A stretch of DNA of 64,000 nucleotides from Lysobacter stagni. Its GTDB lineage: Bacteria; Pseudomonadota; Gammaproteobacteria; Xanthomonadales; Xanthomonadaceae. A program made the position numbers and the translations under genes. The DNA lies in assembly GCF_030053425.1 (NCBI RefSeq), contig NZ_JASGBI010000001.1:2922001-2986000 (forward strand), given 5' to 3'. The notes below the pieces were generated by a model, which was not told where the DNA came from, did not search any database, and saw only the letters and a program-made list of their open reading frames with translations. Positions 52,789-62,630 of the stretch are shown piece by piece; positions within the stretch are counted from its first letter, which is position 1, and the number at the start of each line of letters is the position of its first letter.

Positions 52789-55266
52789 TCATGCGCCATC
52801 GCCTGCCGGCTTGTGCGGCGGCGCTTGCGCCGCGAACATCGCGGCGATGTCGCCCGACAGGCTGCGCAGGTGCATGTCCTGCTGCGGGAACGGGATCTCG
52901 ATGCCCGCCTCCGTGAGCGCCCGGTACATGCGCGTGACCAGCTCGCTGCGGATGCTGACGGAGTTGTCGTAATCGTTCGTCCACGCGCGGATCGCGAAGG
53001 TCAGCGAACTGGCGCCCATCGCGGTGAACAGCACGGCCGGCGCCGGATCGCGCACCACGCCAGGCGTGGACAGCGTCGCTGCGCGCAACAGGTCCGCGAT
53101 GCGCGCGGGATCGGAGCCGTACGCCACGCCCACCTCCACGTCGATGCGGCGGTTGCGGTCGAGCAGCGTCCAATTGGTGAGCTTCTCCGACAGCAGCGTG
53201 CCGTTGGGCACCACCACGTCCGCGCCTTCGAAGGTCTTGATGGTGGTCGCGCGCATGCCGATGTCGCGCACGCGGCCGGACGTTCCGGTGATCTCGACCA
53301 CGTCGCCGGGCTGGATGGGGCGCTCGAACATGAGGATCAAGCCGGAGACGAAGTTGTTGACCACGTTCTGCAGGCCGAAGCCGATGCCCACGCCCAACGC
53401 GCCGAACACGAACGCCAGCTGGCTCATCTGGAAGCCAGCGGCCGACAGCGCCACCACCACGCCCAGCAACAGCAACGCGTAGTACGTCAGCGAGGCCACG
53501 CTGTTGGCCACGCCGCGCGGTAGCGACATGCGCGTGAGCACTTCCTCCTGCAACAGGTAGCGCACCGATTTGGCCGCCCAGAATGCGATCAACACCGAAA
53601 CCGCGAAGATCAGCACATGCCCCAGGCTGATCGTGATCTCGCCCAGCCGGAACGTGTACGACAGCACGGACGAGGTGAACGCGTAGATCGGCCGGAAGAT
53701 GCGGAAGCGATTGGTCGTGAAGACCAGCCAGCCGATCGTGGCTGCCAGCACGATCAACCGTATCACCAGCAGCGCCAGGGGCGGCGCATGCTCACGCGAG
53801 AGCCGGAAGCGCGGCACACCGTGCCGGGCCAACAGCAAGCGCACCAGCGCGACGAACACCGTCACGCTCGCGTACAGCACCAGCGCCAGGTAGCCGCTGT
53901 CGATGACGCCGCTGACCAGCATCTCGGCCAGCGACACGTTGCCGAACACGTTGGAACCCACCGATATCGCCAGCAGCGCCACGCTGACCCAGGCCGCGAT
54001 GTGGACGGCCTTGCCGACACGCCCGACCAGGCCCGAATGGCTGACATGCCGCGAGCGCCACAACAGCCACAGCGTGAGCAGCAGCGCCAACGTGCCCAGA
54101 CCCAGGTAATAGATCCGGTACAGGAAGGCGTTGGCGATGAACAGGAACGCGACCCGTTCCAGCAGATACAGGCCCGCCGCCACGTACGGCCAGGGCCCGA
54201 GCAGCAGCCGCGCGTTCGGCGGGATCAGGCGCAGCACCGGCACCAGCGCGATCAGCATCGCGACCTGGTGCACCAGCAGCGGCGCGTCGGGCTCGAAGGC
54301 CAGCACGGCCATCATCGACAGCAGCAACCATGAGGATACGGGCCGGCGCAGCACGCGCATCGATGCCTCGTCCGCGTCGCTCGTCTCGGGGAAGCGACGG
54401 CTGCGGATCGCCAGCCAGATGAGCAACGGCAGCAGCGATACCTGGAACACATGCAACGCATGCTGGTTCCCGGTTCCGGCCGCGGCGTACTCCCTCGCGA
54501 ACCGCGTCTCGATCTCCAACCCGGTGGCGATGGATGCCAATGCGCCCTTGTCATCGCCTGTCGTGGGCCGCGCCCGCCACAATGGCGGCGCATCCAATCG
54601 CACCAGGCGGCTGTCGATGTAGTCGATCGCAGCCGCGACCGCGCGCAACCCCGCCTGGATGCGTGCATCGACCGCGTTGGCGCGACGCCCCAGGTCGATC
54701 TGCCGCGCCAGCGGGCCCGACAGCTCCTGCTCGGCCTTGCGCAGCTCGTCCACCAGCGTGTCCACGCGCGTCACCAGCGCGACGGGCATGTTGCCGGCAC
54801 GCGCCGCCGCCTGCGTGGCTTCCCAGTCGGCGCGCCGCTGCGCCAGCTCCGCCGCTTCGTGCGTGTACGGTGCGACGGCCTGGCGCATGTCGGTCTGCCA
54901 GCGTGCGAACCGGCGGGCGTCGAACTTCCAGTGGCGCTCCAGGCTTTCCAACCGCATGACCGGCAACGAGCGCATCTCGTCGGTCTTGATCTCGCGCAGC
55001 TTCTGGTCGACGGACTTCGCGATCGCCTCCAGCTGCGGCGACAGCTGGGCGATGGGATCGGGCGAGGCCACGCGCAGCGACACGCCTTCGGCAAAGCGCT
55101 CGTCGGTATCGGCGCGGTACGGGATGTCGGCCACCGCGATCGCCGTGGGCTTGCGCGGCGGGTCGGCATCGGTGCCCTCAGGCGTTGCGGTCTGGGCGCG
55201 CAGGCCGGACACCGGCGCCAGCGCCAGCGCGACCAGGCAGACGAGCCATCCGAACCGATGCAGCAT
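52789..55266 (-). CDS. Mechanosensitive channel, MscS family (large, MscK/MscM-like)
   Basis: This 825-residue protein has a signal peptide (ending LRAQT), a periplasmic helical/coiled-coil domain (about residues 45-260), about ten membrane helices and a C-terminal MscS domain. The pore helix region reads FVFGALGVGIGFGLQNVVNNFVSGLILMFERPIQPGDVVEI, followed by the beta domain (VRDIGMRATTIKTFEGADVVVPNGTLLSEKLTNW). It should release solutes on hypo-osmotic shock. It is divergent from the MksF-like gene across a 268-base gap with no recognised elements. Confidence 0.93.
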   Translation of the reverse strand: MLHRFGWLVCLVALALAPVSGLRAQTATPEGTDADPPRKPTAIAVADIPYRADTDERFAEGVSLRVASPDPIAQLSPQLEAIAKSVDQKLREIKTDEMRSLPVMRLESLERHWKFDARRFARWQTDMRQAVAPYTHEAAELAQRRADWEATQAAARAGNMPVALVTRVDTLVDELRKAEQELSGPLARQIDLGRRANAVDARIQAGLRAVAAAIDYIDSRLVRLDAPPLWRARPTTGDDKGALASIATGLEIETRFAREYAAAGTGNQHALHVFQVSLLPLLIWLAIRSRRFPETSDADEASMRVLRRPVSSWLLLSMMAVLAFEPDAPLLVHQVAMLIALVPVLRLIPPNARLLLGPWPYVAAGLYLLERVAFLFIANAFLYRIYYLGLGTLALLLTLWLLWRSRHVSHSGLVGRVGKAVHIAAWVSVALLAISVGSNVFGNVSLAEMLVSGVIDSGYLALVLYASVTVFVALVRLLLARHGVPRFRLSREHAPPLALLVIRLIVLAATIGWLVFTTNRFRIFRPIYAFTSSVLSYTFRLGEITISLGHVLIFAVSVLIAFWAAKSVRYLLQEEVLTRMSLPRGVANSVASLTYYALLLLGVVVALSAAGFQMSQLAFVFGALGVGIGFGLQNVVNNFVSGLILMFERPIQPGDVVEITGTSGRVRDIGMRATTIKTFEGADVVVPNGTLLSEKLTNWTLLDRNRRIDVEVGVAYGSDPARIADLLRAATLSTPGVVRDPAPAVLFTAMGASSLTFAIRAWTNDYDNSVSIRSELVTRMYRALTEAGIEIPFPQQDMHLRSLSGDIAAMFAAQAPPHKPAGDGA

Positions 55267-55534
55267 CGTGCCTCCGATCGTGGTCGACCCGCTGCGTCGA
55301 CCTGGACATGGGGGAATGGAAGCCTGCGGGCGAGTCTAGAGGATGGGCCGTGAGGCAGGACAACGCGGGCCGCGGGGACCTGCCCGCCCAGCCCCGGCGC
55401 CCGCGGAAGCCCGCCCCCGCCGCGATGGGGCCGCGCCCCATCGAAGAACCGCCCGAACCACGCTAAAGTCGCGCTGGCTCGGGACGGCCGAGGACACAGA
55501 AGACAGGGCACGTACCCGGCATGGGAGTCACCGC

Positions 55535-56971
55535 TTGACCGCATTCACCCCGGTGCCGCCCCTGTTCTCGGCCGTACCGGACGGACTCTTCGGCCCCCTG
55601 GCGTCCCCGCACCGCGCCCGTTACTGGCAGCTGCTGTGCCGCCTGTTTGGTGAATTCTTCGGCCCGGACGCCCCGGTCCCGCCCAGCCACGGCTTCCCGC
55701 GTCGCGAGATCACCGCGGCGATCGAACGGTTCCTGCTGACCGAAGACCCGTGGGAGGAGGACGGCATCGCGCCCGACGCCCCGCTGGCCGTGCGCGCCGC
55801 CGCCATCCATGAACGCTTCCGCGGTGCCGGCTGGCTGCGGCAGGAGCGCGTGGGCGCCCGCGAGATGGTCTCGATGACCCCGGCCGTGGCGCAGTTGCTG
55901 GCGGCGCTGATGGACTTCGCCGAGCGCGGCCCGGCCTACATCGGCGCGAAGGTGCGCTCGATCGAGCTGCAACTGAAACAGGTCGTGGACGGCCACGCCG
56001 GCGCCGACACCCTGGACGAAGCGGCCGACCAGTCGCGCCAGCTGCTTTCGCATGTGAGCGCCATCGGCGTGCAGGTGCGCGATCTCATGCCCGAACTCAC
56101 GCGCGCCGAAAGCACCGCGCAGTTCGCGCGCACGTTGTTTGAACGCTACGTGCGCGAGTTGTTCGTGGGCGACTACGCCGAACTGCATCGCGAGGACCAT
56201 CCCCTCGCCCGCCGCACGTCCATCCTGTCGATGGTGCGCGAGATCGAACACTCGGAACGCCGCGCCGACATGGTGCAGTGGTACTGCGACCGCGCCACGC
56301 AGGGCGACCGCGAACGCGCCGAACAACGCCTCCAGCGCAGCCTGCGCCGGCTGTACGAGCTGGACCGCATCGACGAATACCTGCAGCGGCTGGACGAGGA
56401 CATCCGCCAGGCCAACCGCCGCGCACTGGCGTACCTGGATTACCGCCTGCGCGCGCCGGACCGCCTCGATGCCCTGCTCGAACGCGCATGCCGCGGCGCA
56501 CAGGCCGCACCGGAAGACGCGCTGCGGTTGCCGGTCGCGCCCGGCGCACTGATGGACGAGGAACGCCTGCGCGCGCCGCAGTCGCGACCGCGCCCCATTC
56601 CGCGAACCGCCAACTCACTGGAAGCGCCTACGCCCGAGCAACTTGCGCGCCTGAACCTGCTGCGCCAGATGAAGCGCGCGCGGCTGGTGTTGCCCGAAGA
56701 CCTGGGCCGCTATGTCGATCGCCAGTGGAAGGACGCCGACACGCTCGACTCGCAAGCGCTGGAGATCGCCGACATCGCCGATTTCCGCGCCTACCAGACG
56801 CTGCTCACACTCGCCCTGCGCAGCCGGCGCAACGGCGGCCTGCGCCGCGACGACCCCCTCAACCGCATGCTGCGCGGCTTCCGCATCGAAACCGTGGAAG
56901 GCCAGCGCACGGCCAACGACTACCTGCAGGCGCCGCGATTCGTCCTGCGCCGCATCCGGAAGACCGCATGA
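55535..56971 (+). CDS. mksF: MksF/JetA-like condensin kleisin subunit
   Basis: This 478-residue protein is of the MksF/JetA (DUF5716-type) class: ARYWQLLCRLFGEFFGP near the start, EMVSMTPAVAQLLAALMDFAERGPAYIGAKVRSIE, SILSMVREIEHSERRADMVQWY and a C-terminal winged-helix-like end (NRMLRGFRIETVEGQRTANDYLQAPRF). It should be the kleisin-type linker of an SMC-like complex. The start is a TTG at 55535, eight bases after GGGAG; the frame is open further upstream but the sequence there is Arg/Pro-rich noise. The stop overlaps the next gene by four bases. Confidence 0.85.
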   Translation: MTAFTPVPPLFSAVPDGLFGPLASPHRARYWQLLCRLFGEFFGPDAPVPPSHGFPRREITAAIERFLLTEDPWEEDGIAPDAPLAVRAAAIHERFRGAGWLRQERVGAREMVSMTPAVAQLLAALMDFAERGPAYIGAKVRSIELQLKQVVDGHAGADTLDEAADQSRQLLSHVSAIGVQVRDLMPELTRAESTAQFARTLFERYVRELFVGDYAELHREDHPLARRTSILSMVREIEHSERRADMVQWYCDRATQGDRERAEQRLQRSLRRLYELDRIDEYLQRLDEDIRQANRRALAYLDYRLRAPDRLDALLERACRGAQAAPEDALRLPVAPGALMDEERLRAPQSRPRPIPRTANSLEAPTPEQLARLNLLRQMKRARLVLPEDLGRYVDRQWKDADTLDSQALEIADIADFRAYQTLLTLALRSRRNGGLRRDDPLNRMLRGFRIETVEGQRTANDYLQAPRFVLRRIRKTA

Positions 56972-57594
56972 AACGTTCCTGGACCACCCTGAGCCAGCTC
57001 ACGCAGGGCCTGTACACGCCGCAGGATTTCGAGCGCGCCGCGTACCGGCTGGTGACCGAGCAGGTGCTGTACAGCGCCGACCGCCGCTCGCGCAACGCGT
57101 ACCACCTCGTGGAGAGCTGGTTCGACGATTTCGCGGCCGCGCTGGAGCCATTGGGCATGCGACTGGAGCGCAATGCGCACTACCGCTACGTGGTGGCCCT
57201 GCCCTCGCATGGCGAAGGCGTGGCGGTGACGCTGGACGAAACGCTGCTGGTTCTCGTGCTGCGCCAGCGCTACGACGCGGCCATGCGCGAGGGACAGGTG
57301 GAAGAACACGGCGATGTGACCGTCGAACTGCCCGACCTGCAGGAAGCCTACCAGGCGCTCACCGGCCGTCCGATGCCGGAAGTCGGTGCGCTGCGCGCAC
57401 TGTTGCGCACGCTGCGCCGCTGGTCGGTCTGCCGCATCGACGACGCCGAGGCCGACGACGCACAACCTTTCCGCGTGCTGGTGCGCCCGGCCATCGTCGA
57501 GATCGTCGGCGCGCAATGGCTGCAGCGGCTGGACCAGCACAACCGCGACGAAGACGACAGCGTCGAGATGGAGGACGCCGATGTATCAGCTTAA
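56968..57594 (+). CDS. mksE: MksE/JetB-like condensin subunit (DUF4194)
   Basis: This 208-residue protein of the DUF4194/MksE class has LTQGLYTPQDFERAAYRLVTEQVLY, RSRNAYHLVESWFDDFAAALEPLG and VALPSHGEGVAVTLDETLLVLVLRQRYD, followed by an acidic tail. It is the dimeric winged-helix accessory subunit of MksBEF or Wadjet complexes. ATG 56968 is coupled to the upstream gene, and its 3' end overlaps the ATPase gene by 14 bases. Confidence 0.88.
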   Translation: MKRSWTTLSQLTQGLYTPQDFERAAYRLVTEQVLYSADRRSRNAYHLVESWFDDFAAALEPLGMRLERNAHYRYVVALPSHGEGVAVTLDETLLVLVLRQRYDAAMREGQVEEHGDVTVELPDLQEAYQALTGRPMPEVGALRALLRTLRRWSVCRIDDAEADDAQPFRVLVRPAIVEIVGAQWLQRLDQHNRDEDDSVEMEDADVSA

Positions 57595-60500
57595 GCGCGT
57601 CCATCTGGTGCAGTTCTTCCTGTTCCAGGCCGAGACACTGGAACTGGACCTGACCACCGCCGTCATCGCCCCCAACGGGGCCGGCAAGAGTGCACTGCTC
57701 GACGCACTGCAGGTGGTCATGCTGGGCGGCGACCGCAACCAGATCCGCTTCAATGCGCAGGCCGGCGGCAGTCATCGCGCGCGTTCCATCCGCGACTACT
57801 GCCTCGGCGTGTACCGCAGCGGTGAAGAAGGCCAGGCCCGCAAGACCGCGACCACCTACATCAGCCTGGTCTTCCAGGACCAGGCCAGCGGCGAAACGCT
57901 CACTGCGGGCATCTCACTGGGCGCATCGGCGGCCGAACCCGACCACCGCATGCACGGCCTGTACCTGCTGCCCGGCGTCGCACTGGAACTGGACGACCAC
58001 CTCGAGCTCATCGATGGACGCCAGTTGCCGCTGGAATGGGCCACCTTCCGCGAACGCGTGGCGCGCCAGTGCAAGGATGCCGGCTCCCGCGCGGAACTGC
58101 ACACCGGCAGCGACCGTTTCGTGAAGGACCTGCTGCACCGACTCCGCCCGGGCCCGACGTCGTTCCTCGACGCCACGGCGTATCGCAAGGCCTTCCAGAA
58201 CGCGTTGAACCTGCAGCGCGTGAACGACATCGACCTGTTCGTGCGCACGCTGGTGGCCGAGGAACGCCCGACCGAAGTCGCGCGCTTCCGCGCTTTGCTG
58301 GAAGGCTTCCGCCAGATCAAGGAGAAGATCGAGCAGGTTGCGCGACGCATCGAGCAGGCCGAGGACGTGGACCACCACTACCGTCGGCTGTCGCACCAGG
58401 CCACGCGTGCAGCGTCGTCGCGCGCACTGGCCGCGGAGTATCGTCGCGACCTGCACTGGGAACAGGTCGACGCCGGCGAGCAGGCGCTTGACGCCGCACA
58501 GACCACGCTGCGCCAGAAGCAGCGCGCCCTTGCGCAAGCACGCAGCGACCGTGAAACCGCGCGCCTGGACGCGGAAGAAGCGGCCCGTCGACTGCAGGGC
58601 ACGCAGGGCTACGGCGAGCAGGCGTCGTTCGAACACCTGCTGCGCCCGCACCAGGACGAACTGGCGCGGCTGAAGAAGGAACTGCTGGTCAGCGCGGGCT
58701 TCGTGCGCGACCAGCTGCAGGCCGCCGCGAGACTGGAGCTGGCCGACGTGGAGTTCCGCGTCGTCGAGCGCGCCATCGCGCCGTGGCAGTCGCTCTACCA
58801 GCATCTGGCCGCACTCGCCGGCGATGCGGACATCGAACTGGATCCCGAACAGCTGCATGCGCAGCTGCGCCTGGCCATCGAACTGGCGCAGCCGTTGATC
58901 GCCGCCGTCTCGGCACACGAGCGCGAACAGCACAACGCGCTGGAGCAGGCCCGGCAGCGTGCCACCGCCGCGCGCGAGAACCTCACCCGACTGCACGCAG
59001 GCAAGGCCGAGCTGCGTGCGGACGTGGTGCGCCTGATGGGTTACCTCGCCGACGCCGGCATTCCGGCGCAACCGGTGTGCGACCTGGTGCAGGTAACCGA
59101 CCCATCGTGGCAACGCGCGATCGAAGCCTACCTGCGCAGCCACGTCGAAGCGTTGCTGATTGCACCCGAACACGAGGAAGCCGCGGTGCGCCTGTACCGC
59201 GACCTGCAGGGTGGACGCGCGGTCTATGGCGTGAAGCTGGCGTTGACCAGCCAGGCGCGTGGCGGCCGTGAGGCACAGTTCGGAAGCACCCACGTTGCTT
59301 CGCTGCTGGCCGGCGACAACGCCGATGCCCTCGCCTACCTGCGTCGCCAACTCGGCGACCTGCGCTGCGTGGACACCGATGCCGAGGTCGTTCGCACACG
59401 CCAGGGCCTGAGCAAGGACGGCCTGGTCGCCAAGGGCGGCGGCGTCGAACGCCAGCGCCTTCCCGCCGTGGGTGAGCTGAAGATCGGCGCGAGCAGCAAC
59501 CGCGAACGCGCCCGCCTGCTGCGCGACGAACTGGAATCGGAAGAACGCCGCGCGCGCGAACTCGAAGCGCACTGGCGTCCGCTCCAGGCCTGCGCCGCGG
59601 GCTTGTCGCGCATCGGCGGCGCGGACGAGATCGCCGGCTCCGCACATGCCCTGTTGCTGCAGCACCGGGCCACATCGGCCCGATACCGGTCGACTCTGGA
59701 AAGCCGCGCGGCAACCGGGAATGCGGATCTCGTCCGCCTGACCGAGCACGCGCGCGAGATGGACCAGCACCGTCGCGAACTGGAAACCCGCGTGGAGACC
59801 CTCCTGCGCGAGGAGGCCATCGCCGAAGGAAAGCTCGGTGAAGTGGACAAGGCCCTGACCGCGCTGCGCACCCTCAGCGACGGCATTGCCCGCGCCGCGA
59901 GCGAGGCCTTCGCCCATGCAGACGTCGACGCGAACCTGGTCGAACAGCACCGCGAAGACCTCGATGCGAAGCATCCGGAACTGGAGGAGCGCGTGCGTCG
60001 CTGCCAGTCGCGCGCGGAGGACAGCGACCGCCAACTCGAACGCCTGAATCCCGAAGCCTGGAGCCGCCTGCAGCAGTACGCCAAGGACAATGCGCTCGCG
60101 CTGGAAATGGAACCGCACGAGTGGCGACGCGCCAGCGCGATGCTGCAGAAGGACATCGCCTACCTGCAGGGCACCGAGCTGGTGCAGCACCGCTCGGCCG
60201 CCGAAGAGGCCTACACGACGGCCGTGGAGACATTCCGCGCCAACGTCGCGTCCGCCCTGTTCGACAACTTCGCGCGCCTTCGTCACCAGATCGCCACGCT
60301 CAACCGAACGCTTCGGCGCAGCCCGGCGTTCTCGAACAACGAACGTTACGAGTTCCGTTACGAAGTCGCACCCGAGTTCCGCGACCTCCACCGCTTCATC
60401 GGCAAGGCCGCCGAAGTCGGCGAGAGCGATACCTTGTTCGGCAGTGCCGGCGAAGTCCCCGCGGCGTTCCGCGACATCATCGAAGACCGCGGCACCAAGG

Positions 60501-61012
60501 CCGCCGGCACGCCGTCGCCGCTGGACGACTACCGCCGCTTCTTCACCTTCGAGGTGGTGATCAAGCAGGAGGACACGGTGATCGGCACGCTGAGCGAGCG
60601 CATGCGCTCGGGCTCCGGCGGCGAACACCGCGCTCCGTTGTACGTCATCGCCGGCGCCGCGCTGGCCGCGGCCTACGGCAAGGGCGAAGGCCAGACGGGC
60701 GGCATCGGCGTGATCATGCTCGACGAGTTCGGCGACAAGATCGACGCGCAGAACGCGCGCGCGACGACCAACTACCTGCGCTCGCTCGGCCTGCAGTTGA
60801 TCCTCGCGGCGCCGGACACCGCCCAGGGCACGCTGTCGGGCGTTCTCGACAGCTACATCGAACTGTTCCGCGACGGCGCCAACATCCAGCTCGAGCGCGT
60901 CGCCGTGGAGGAGCGCGGCCGGGAGTTGCTGGCCAGCGACCAGTTCCTCGTGCATCCGCACCTGCTCGAAGCGGAAATCGCGCGGATCACGACCGAACAG
61001 TCGCCTGCCTGA
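57581..61012 (+). CDS. mksB: MksB/JetC-like SMC-family ATPase
   Basis: This 1143-residue SMC-like ATPase has Walker A at residues 30-37 (APNGAGKS), long coiled coils (about 230-500 and 690-900), and a central hinge-like insertion with VYGVKLAL and RQRLPAVGELKIG. The C-terminal ABC signature (GSGGE near residue 1010) precedes Walker B VIMLDEFGDKID near 1046. It should form a loop-extruding or DNA-trapping complex with the two proteins encoded upstream. The JetD/MksG nuclease partner is not encoded before the next unrelated minus-strand gene at 61135. Confidence 0.9.
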   Translation: MYQLKRVHLVQFFLFQAETLELDLTTAVIAPNGAGKSALLDALQVVMLGGDRNQIRFNAQAGGSHRARSIRDYCLGVYRSGEEGQARKTATTYISLVFQDQASGETLTAGISLGASAAEPDHRMHGLYLLPGVALELDDHLELIDGRQLPLEWATFRERVARQCKDAGSRAELHTGSDRFVKDLLHRLRPGPTSFLDATAYRKAFQNALNLQRVNDIDLFVRTLVAEERPTEVARFRALLEGFRQIKEKIEQVARRIEQAEDVDHHYRRLSHQATRAASSRALAAEYRRDLHWEQVDAGEQALDAAQTTLRQKQRALAQARSDRETARLDAEEAARRLQGTQGYGEQASFEHLLRPHQDELARLKKELLVSAGFVRDQLQAAARLELADVEFRVVERAIAPWQSLYQHLAALAGDADIELDPEQLHAQLRLAIELAQPLIAAVSAHEREQHNALEQARQRATAARENLTRLHAGKAELRADVVRLMGYLADAGIPAQPVCDLVQVTDPSWQRAIEAYLRSHVEALLIAPEHEEAAVRLYRDLQGGRAVYGVKLALTSQARGGREAQFGSTHVASLLAGDNADALAYLRRQLGDLRCVDTDAEVVRTRQGLSKDGLVAKGGGVERQRLPAVGELKIGASSNRERARLLRDELESEERRARELEAHWRPLQACAAGLSRIGGADEIAGSAHALLLQHRATSARYRSTLESRAATGNADLVRLTEHAREMDQHRRELETRVETLLREEAIAEGKLGEVDKALTALRTLSDGIARAASEAFAHADVDANLVEQHREDLDAKHPELEERVRRCQSRAEDSDRQLERLNPEAWSRLQQYAKDNALALEMEPHEWRRASAMLQKDIAYLQGTELVQHRSAAEEAYTTAVETFRANVASALFDNFARLRHQIATLNRTLRRSPAFSNNERYEFRYEVAPEFRDLHRFIGKAAEVGESDTLFGSAGEVPAAFRDIIEDRGTKAAGTPSPLDDYRRFFTFEVVIKQEDTVIGTLSERMRSGSGGEHRAPLYVIAGAALAAAYGKGEGQTGGIGVIMLDEFGDKIDAQNARATTNYLRSLGLQLILAAPDTAQGTLSGVLDSYIELFRDGANIQLERVAVEERGRELLASDQFLVHPHLLEAEIARITTEQSPA

Positions 61013-61134
61013 CGGCAAGAATTTTCAGTCACCGGCGTACGGAAATCACCGGCGCCGGCCAGCTGGGAAGTTCAGCATTCGCTGCTTCAGGCATTCGTGG
61101 CAGCGCCCTTGACTGGGCACTCTCACGCTGCGGG

Positions 61135-61578
61135 CTAGCGGCAGGCTTCGCGAACCTGTTCGTCCAGTTTGCGCAGCAGGTCGAAGGTGCGCTTGAGGCC
61201 GACGCTGTCCAGCGTCTTCTGGCGTGCGGCCTTTGCGGCTTCGCATGCCGACGGCGCGGGATTGCGGACCGCGCGCGATGTCTGCGCGCGGCCACTGCCG
61301 ACGCGATCGGTACCGGCGCGGCGCGACAGGAAATCCGATTCGGCGCGGTCCTGCTGCAGTTTGCGGTCGCGTGCCTGCATCTGCGCGGGCGTCGGCGGCG
61401 GTTCCGGATCCGCCGCCCAGCGGCCGCCTTCGCGCAGGCCCGCGGCGCACGGCGCGTCCTGGTAGCTCACCGCGCCGCCGGGGCCGATGCATTTGTGCAC
61501 CGTGTTCGCACACGCCACGCCGGTCACCGACGCCAGCGCCCAAACCACCACGCTCTGAATTCGACGTCCCTGTCGCAT
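61135..61578 (-). CDS. DUF4124-type exported protein
   Basis: This 147-residue protein has a signal peptide (ending VACANT). Right after it comes VHKCIGPGGAVSYQDAPC, the DUF4124 hallmark with two Cys that probably pair. The rest is charged and helical. The function is unknown; it is a common periplasmic family in Xanthomonadaceae. It is convergent with the MksB-like gene. Confidence 0.8.
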   Translation of the reverse strand: MRQGRRIQSVVVWALASVTGVACANTVHKCIGPGGAVSYQDAPCAAGLREGGRWAADPEPPPTPAQMQARDRKLQQDRAESDFLSRRAGTDRVGSGRAQTSRAVRNPAPSACEAAKAARQKTLDSVGLKRTFDLLRKLDEQVREACR

Positions 61579-61653
61579 CGCCCGCCATCCCTGGTTGGAA
61601 TGGCCACAGGCTAGTCGTCTTCGTCGTTGGTGCCGCTGCGAGAGTTTCGTGGT

Positions 61654-61974
61654 TCAGACGGCACTGACGCGCGTCTGGCATTCCAGCACCAGCATTGCCG
61701 CGCCATTGGGCACGCACATGGAGGGGCTGGTCTCGAGCACCAGTGCACGTCCTCCGGCGAACACGCGCGTGCTGCCCTGCAACCATTGCCCGCCGGTGCA
61801 GCGCAGCGCTTCGGCCGGCGCGGCAAGATTGCAGTGCGCGATGGCATACGGCGCTGCGACAGTGACTACCGGATGCCCCGACAGCGTCACGCGCGAGTAA
61901 GGCACCGTCGGCACCGCGGGGCCACCGTGCGAGCAGGTGACGCTGGCTCCCAGGTGAAGGATCGCGCCGCTCAT
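61654..61974 (-). CDS. PAAR-like spike-tip protein
   Basis: This 106-residue protein begins MSGAILHLGASVTCSHGG and has repeated short beta elements (PVVTVAAPYAIAHC, GQWLQGSTRVFAGGRALVLET, CVPNGAAMLVLECQTRV). This pattern is seen in small PAAR-like proteins of phage baseplates and extracellular contractile injection systems. Four Cys and several His could bind metal. It follows the baseplate-like gene by two bases. Confidence 0.75.
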   Translation of the reverse strand: MSGAILHLGASVTCSHGGPAVPTVPYSRVTLSGHPVVTVAAPYAIAHCNLAAPAEALRCTGGQWLQGSTRVFAGGRALVLETSPSMCVPNGAAMLVLECQTRVSAV

Positions 61975-61976
61975 GG

Positions 61977-62504
61977 CTATACCACCGTCAACGCGCCGTC
62001 GTTGATGGTCACCATGGAACCTGCGAGCACGATGCTGGCACCGCGTCCGTTGCTGATGGTGATACCCGCCTCGTTGACCGCGATGGAAGCGCCGGTCTGT
62101 GTGCGCAGCACCACTCCGCCTTCGGGCCCGGGCAGATCGGAGATGGTCACCGCGTTCTGCCCTGGCGTCTGAAACACCAGACTGGGCGCGACCGCGTGCC
62201 CGGACTGCGCCAGCGGCGGCAGCTCCGCGGCGTCCACCCAATACCCGCCGACCCAGATCGGCATTTCGCTGTCGCCCCCTTCGAATTCCACCCACACCGG
62301 CGCTCCGACCGACGGCAACAGGAACACGCCGCTCTGGTGTCCCGCGACGGGGACGCAGGGCATCGCCCAGCGGGCATCGCCGTTGAAGACCTTGGGCACC
62401 TGCACCAGCACGCGGCCCAGTTGCAGCGGGTCGATGTTGTCCACCACCACGCCGCGGTGCTTTCCGTAATGGCGCTGCGGCGCGGCTTTGCTCGGATGCG
62501 GCAT
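61977..62504 (-). CDS. Baseplate/spike protein, gpV-VgrG OB-fold type
   Basis: This 175-residue protein opens with a gpV/VgrG-type OB-fold: KHRGVVVDNIDPLQLGRVLVQVP, then WAMPCVPVAGHQSGVFLLPSVGAPVWVEFEGGD and PIWVGGYW. It continues with the TISDLPGPEGGVVLRT and ITISNGRGASIVLAG beta repeats of a needle. With the PAAR-like gene it makes a spike-tip pair. No tail tube, sheath or other baseplate genes are near, so the pair is an orphan in this window. Confidence 0.82.
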   Translation of the reverse strand: MPHPSKAAPQRHYGKHRGVVVDNIDPLQLGRVLVQVPKVFNGDARWAMPCVPVAGHQSGVFLLPSVGAPVWVEFEGGDSEMPIWVGGYWVDAAELPPLAQSGHAVAPSLVFQTPGQNAVTISDLPGPEGGVVLRTQTGASIAVNEAGITISNGRGASIVLAGSMVTINDGALTVV

Positions 62505-62591
62505 GCGTCTGATCCTTGAGCGCGCGACCCCCCCGTAGTTGGAAACGTGAACGGGAGCGGGCGCAGGACAGCGTTACCGCTCGTCGGAACG

Positions 62592-62609
62592 TTCAACCAT
62601 ATGGTTGAC
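62592..62609. promoter_or_regulatory. Operator 1 of the ArsR-type regulator, overlapping -35
   Basis: TCAACCATATGGTTGA is a perfect 16-base palindrome (62593-62608). A TTGACA -35 element (62605-62610) overlaps its right arm. Forty bases separate its centre from operator 2. Confidence 0.75.
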
Positions 62610-62630
62610 AATTTTCGCGCCCGGATAGAC

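Noticed and set aside
55535..61012. Calling this a complete four-gene Wadjet defence system
   Set aside because: No JetD/MksG gene is present downstream or upstream in the window, so only the three condensin-type genes can be supported.
57914..61018. 1034-codon open frame antisense to the MksB-like gene
   Set aside because: It mirrors codon bias of the real gene and shows no motif, signal or ribosome site.
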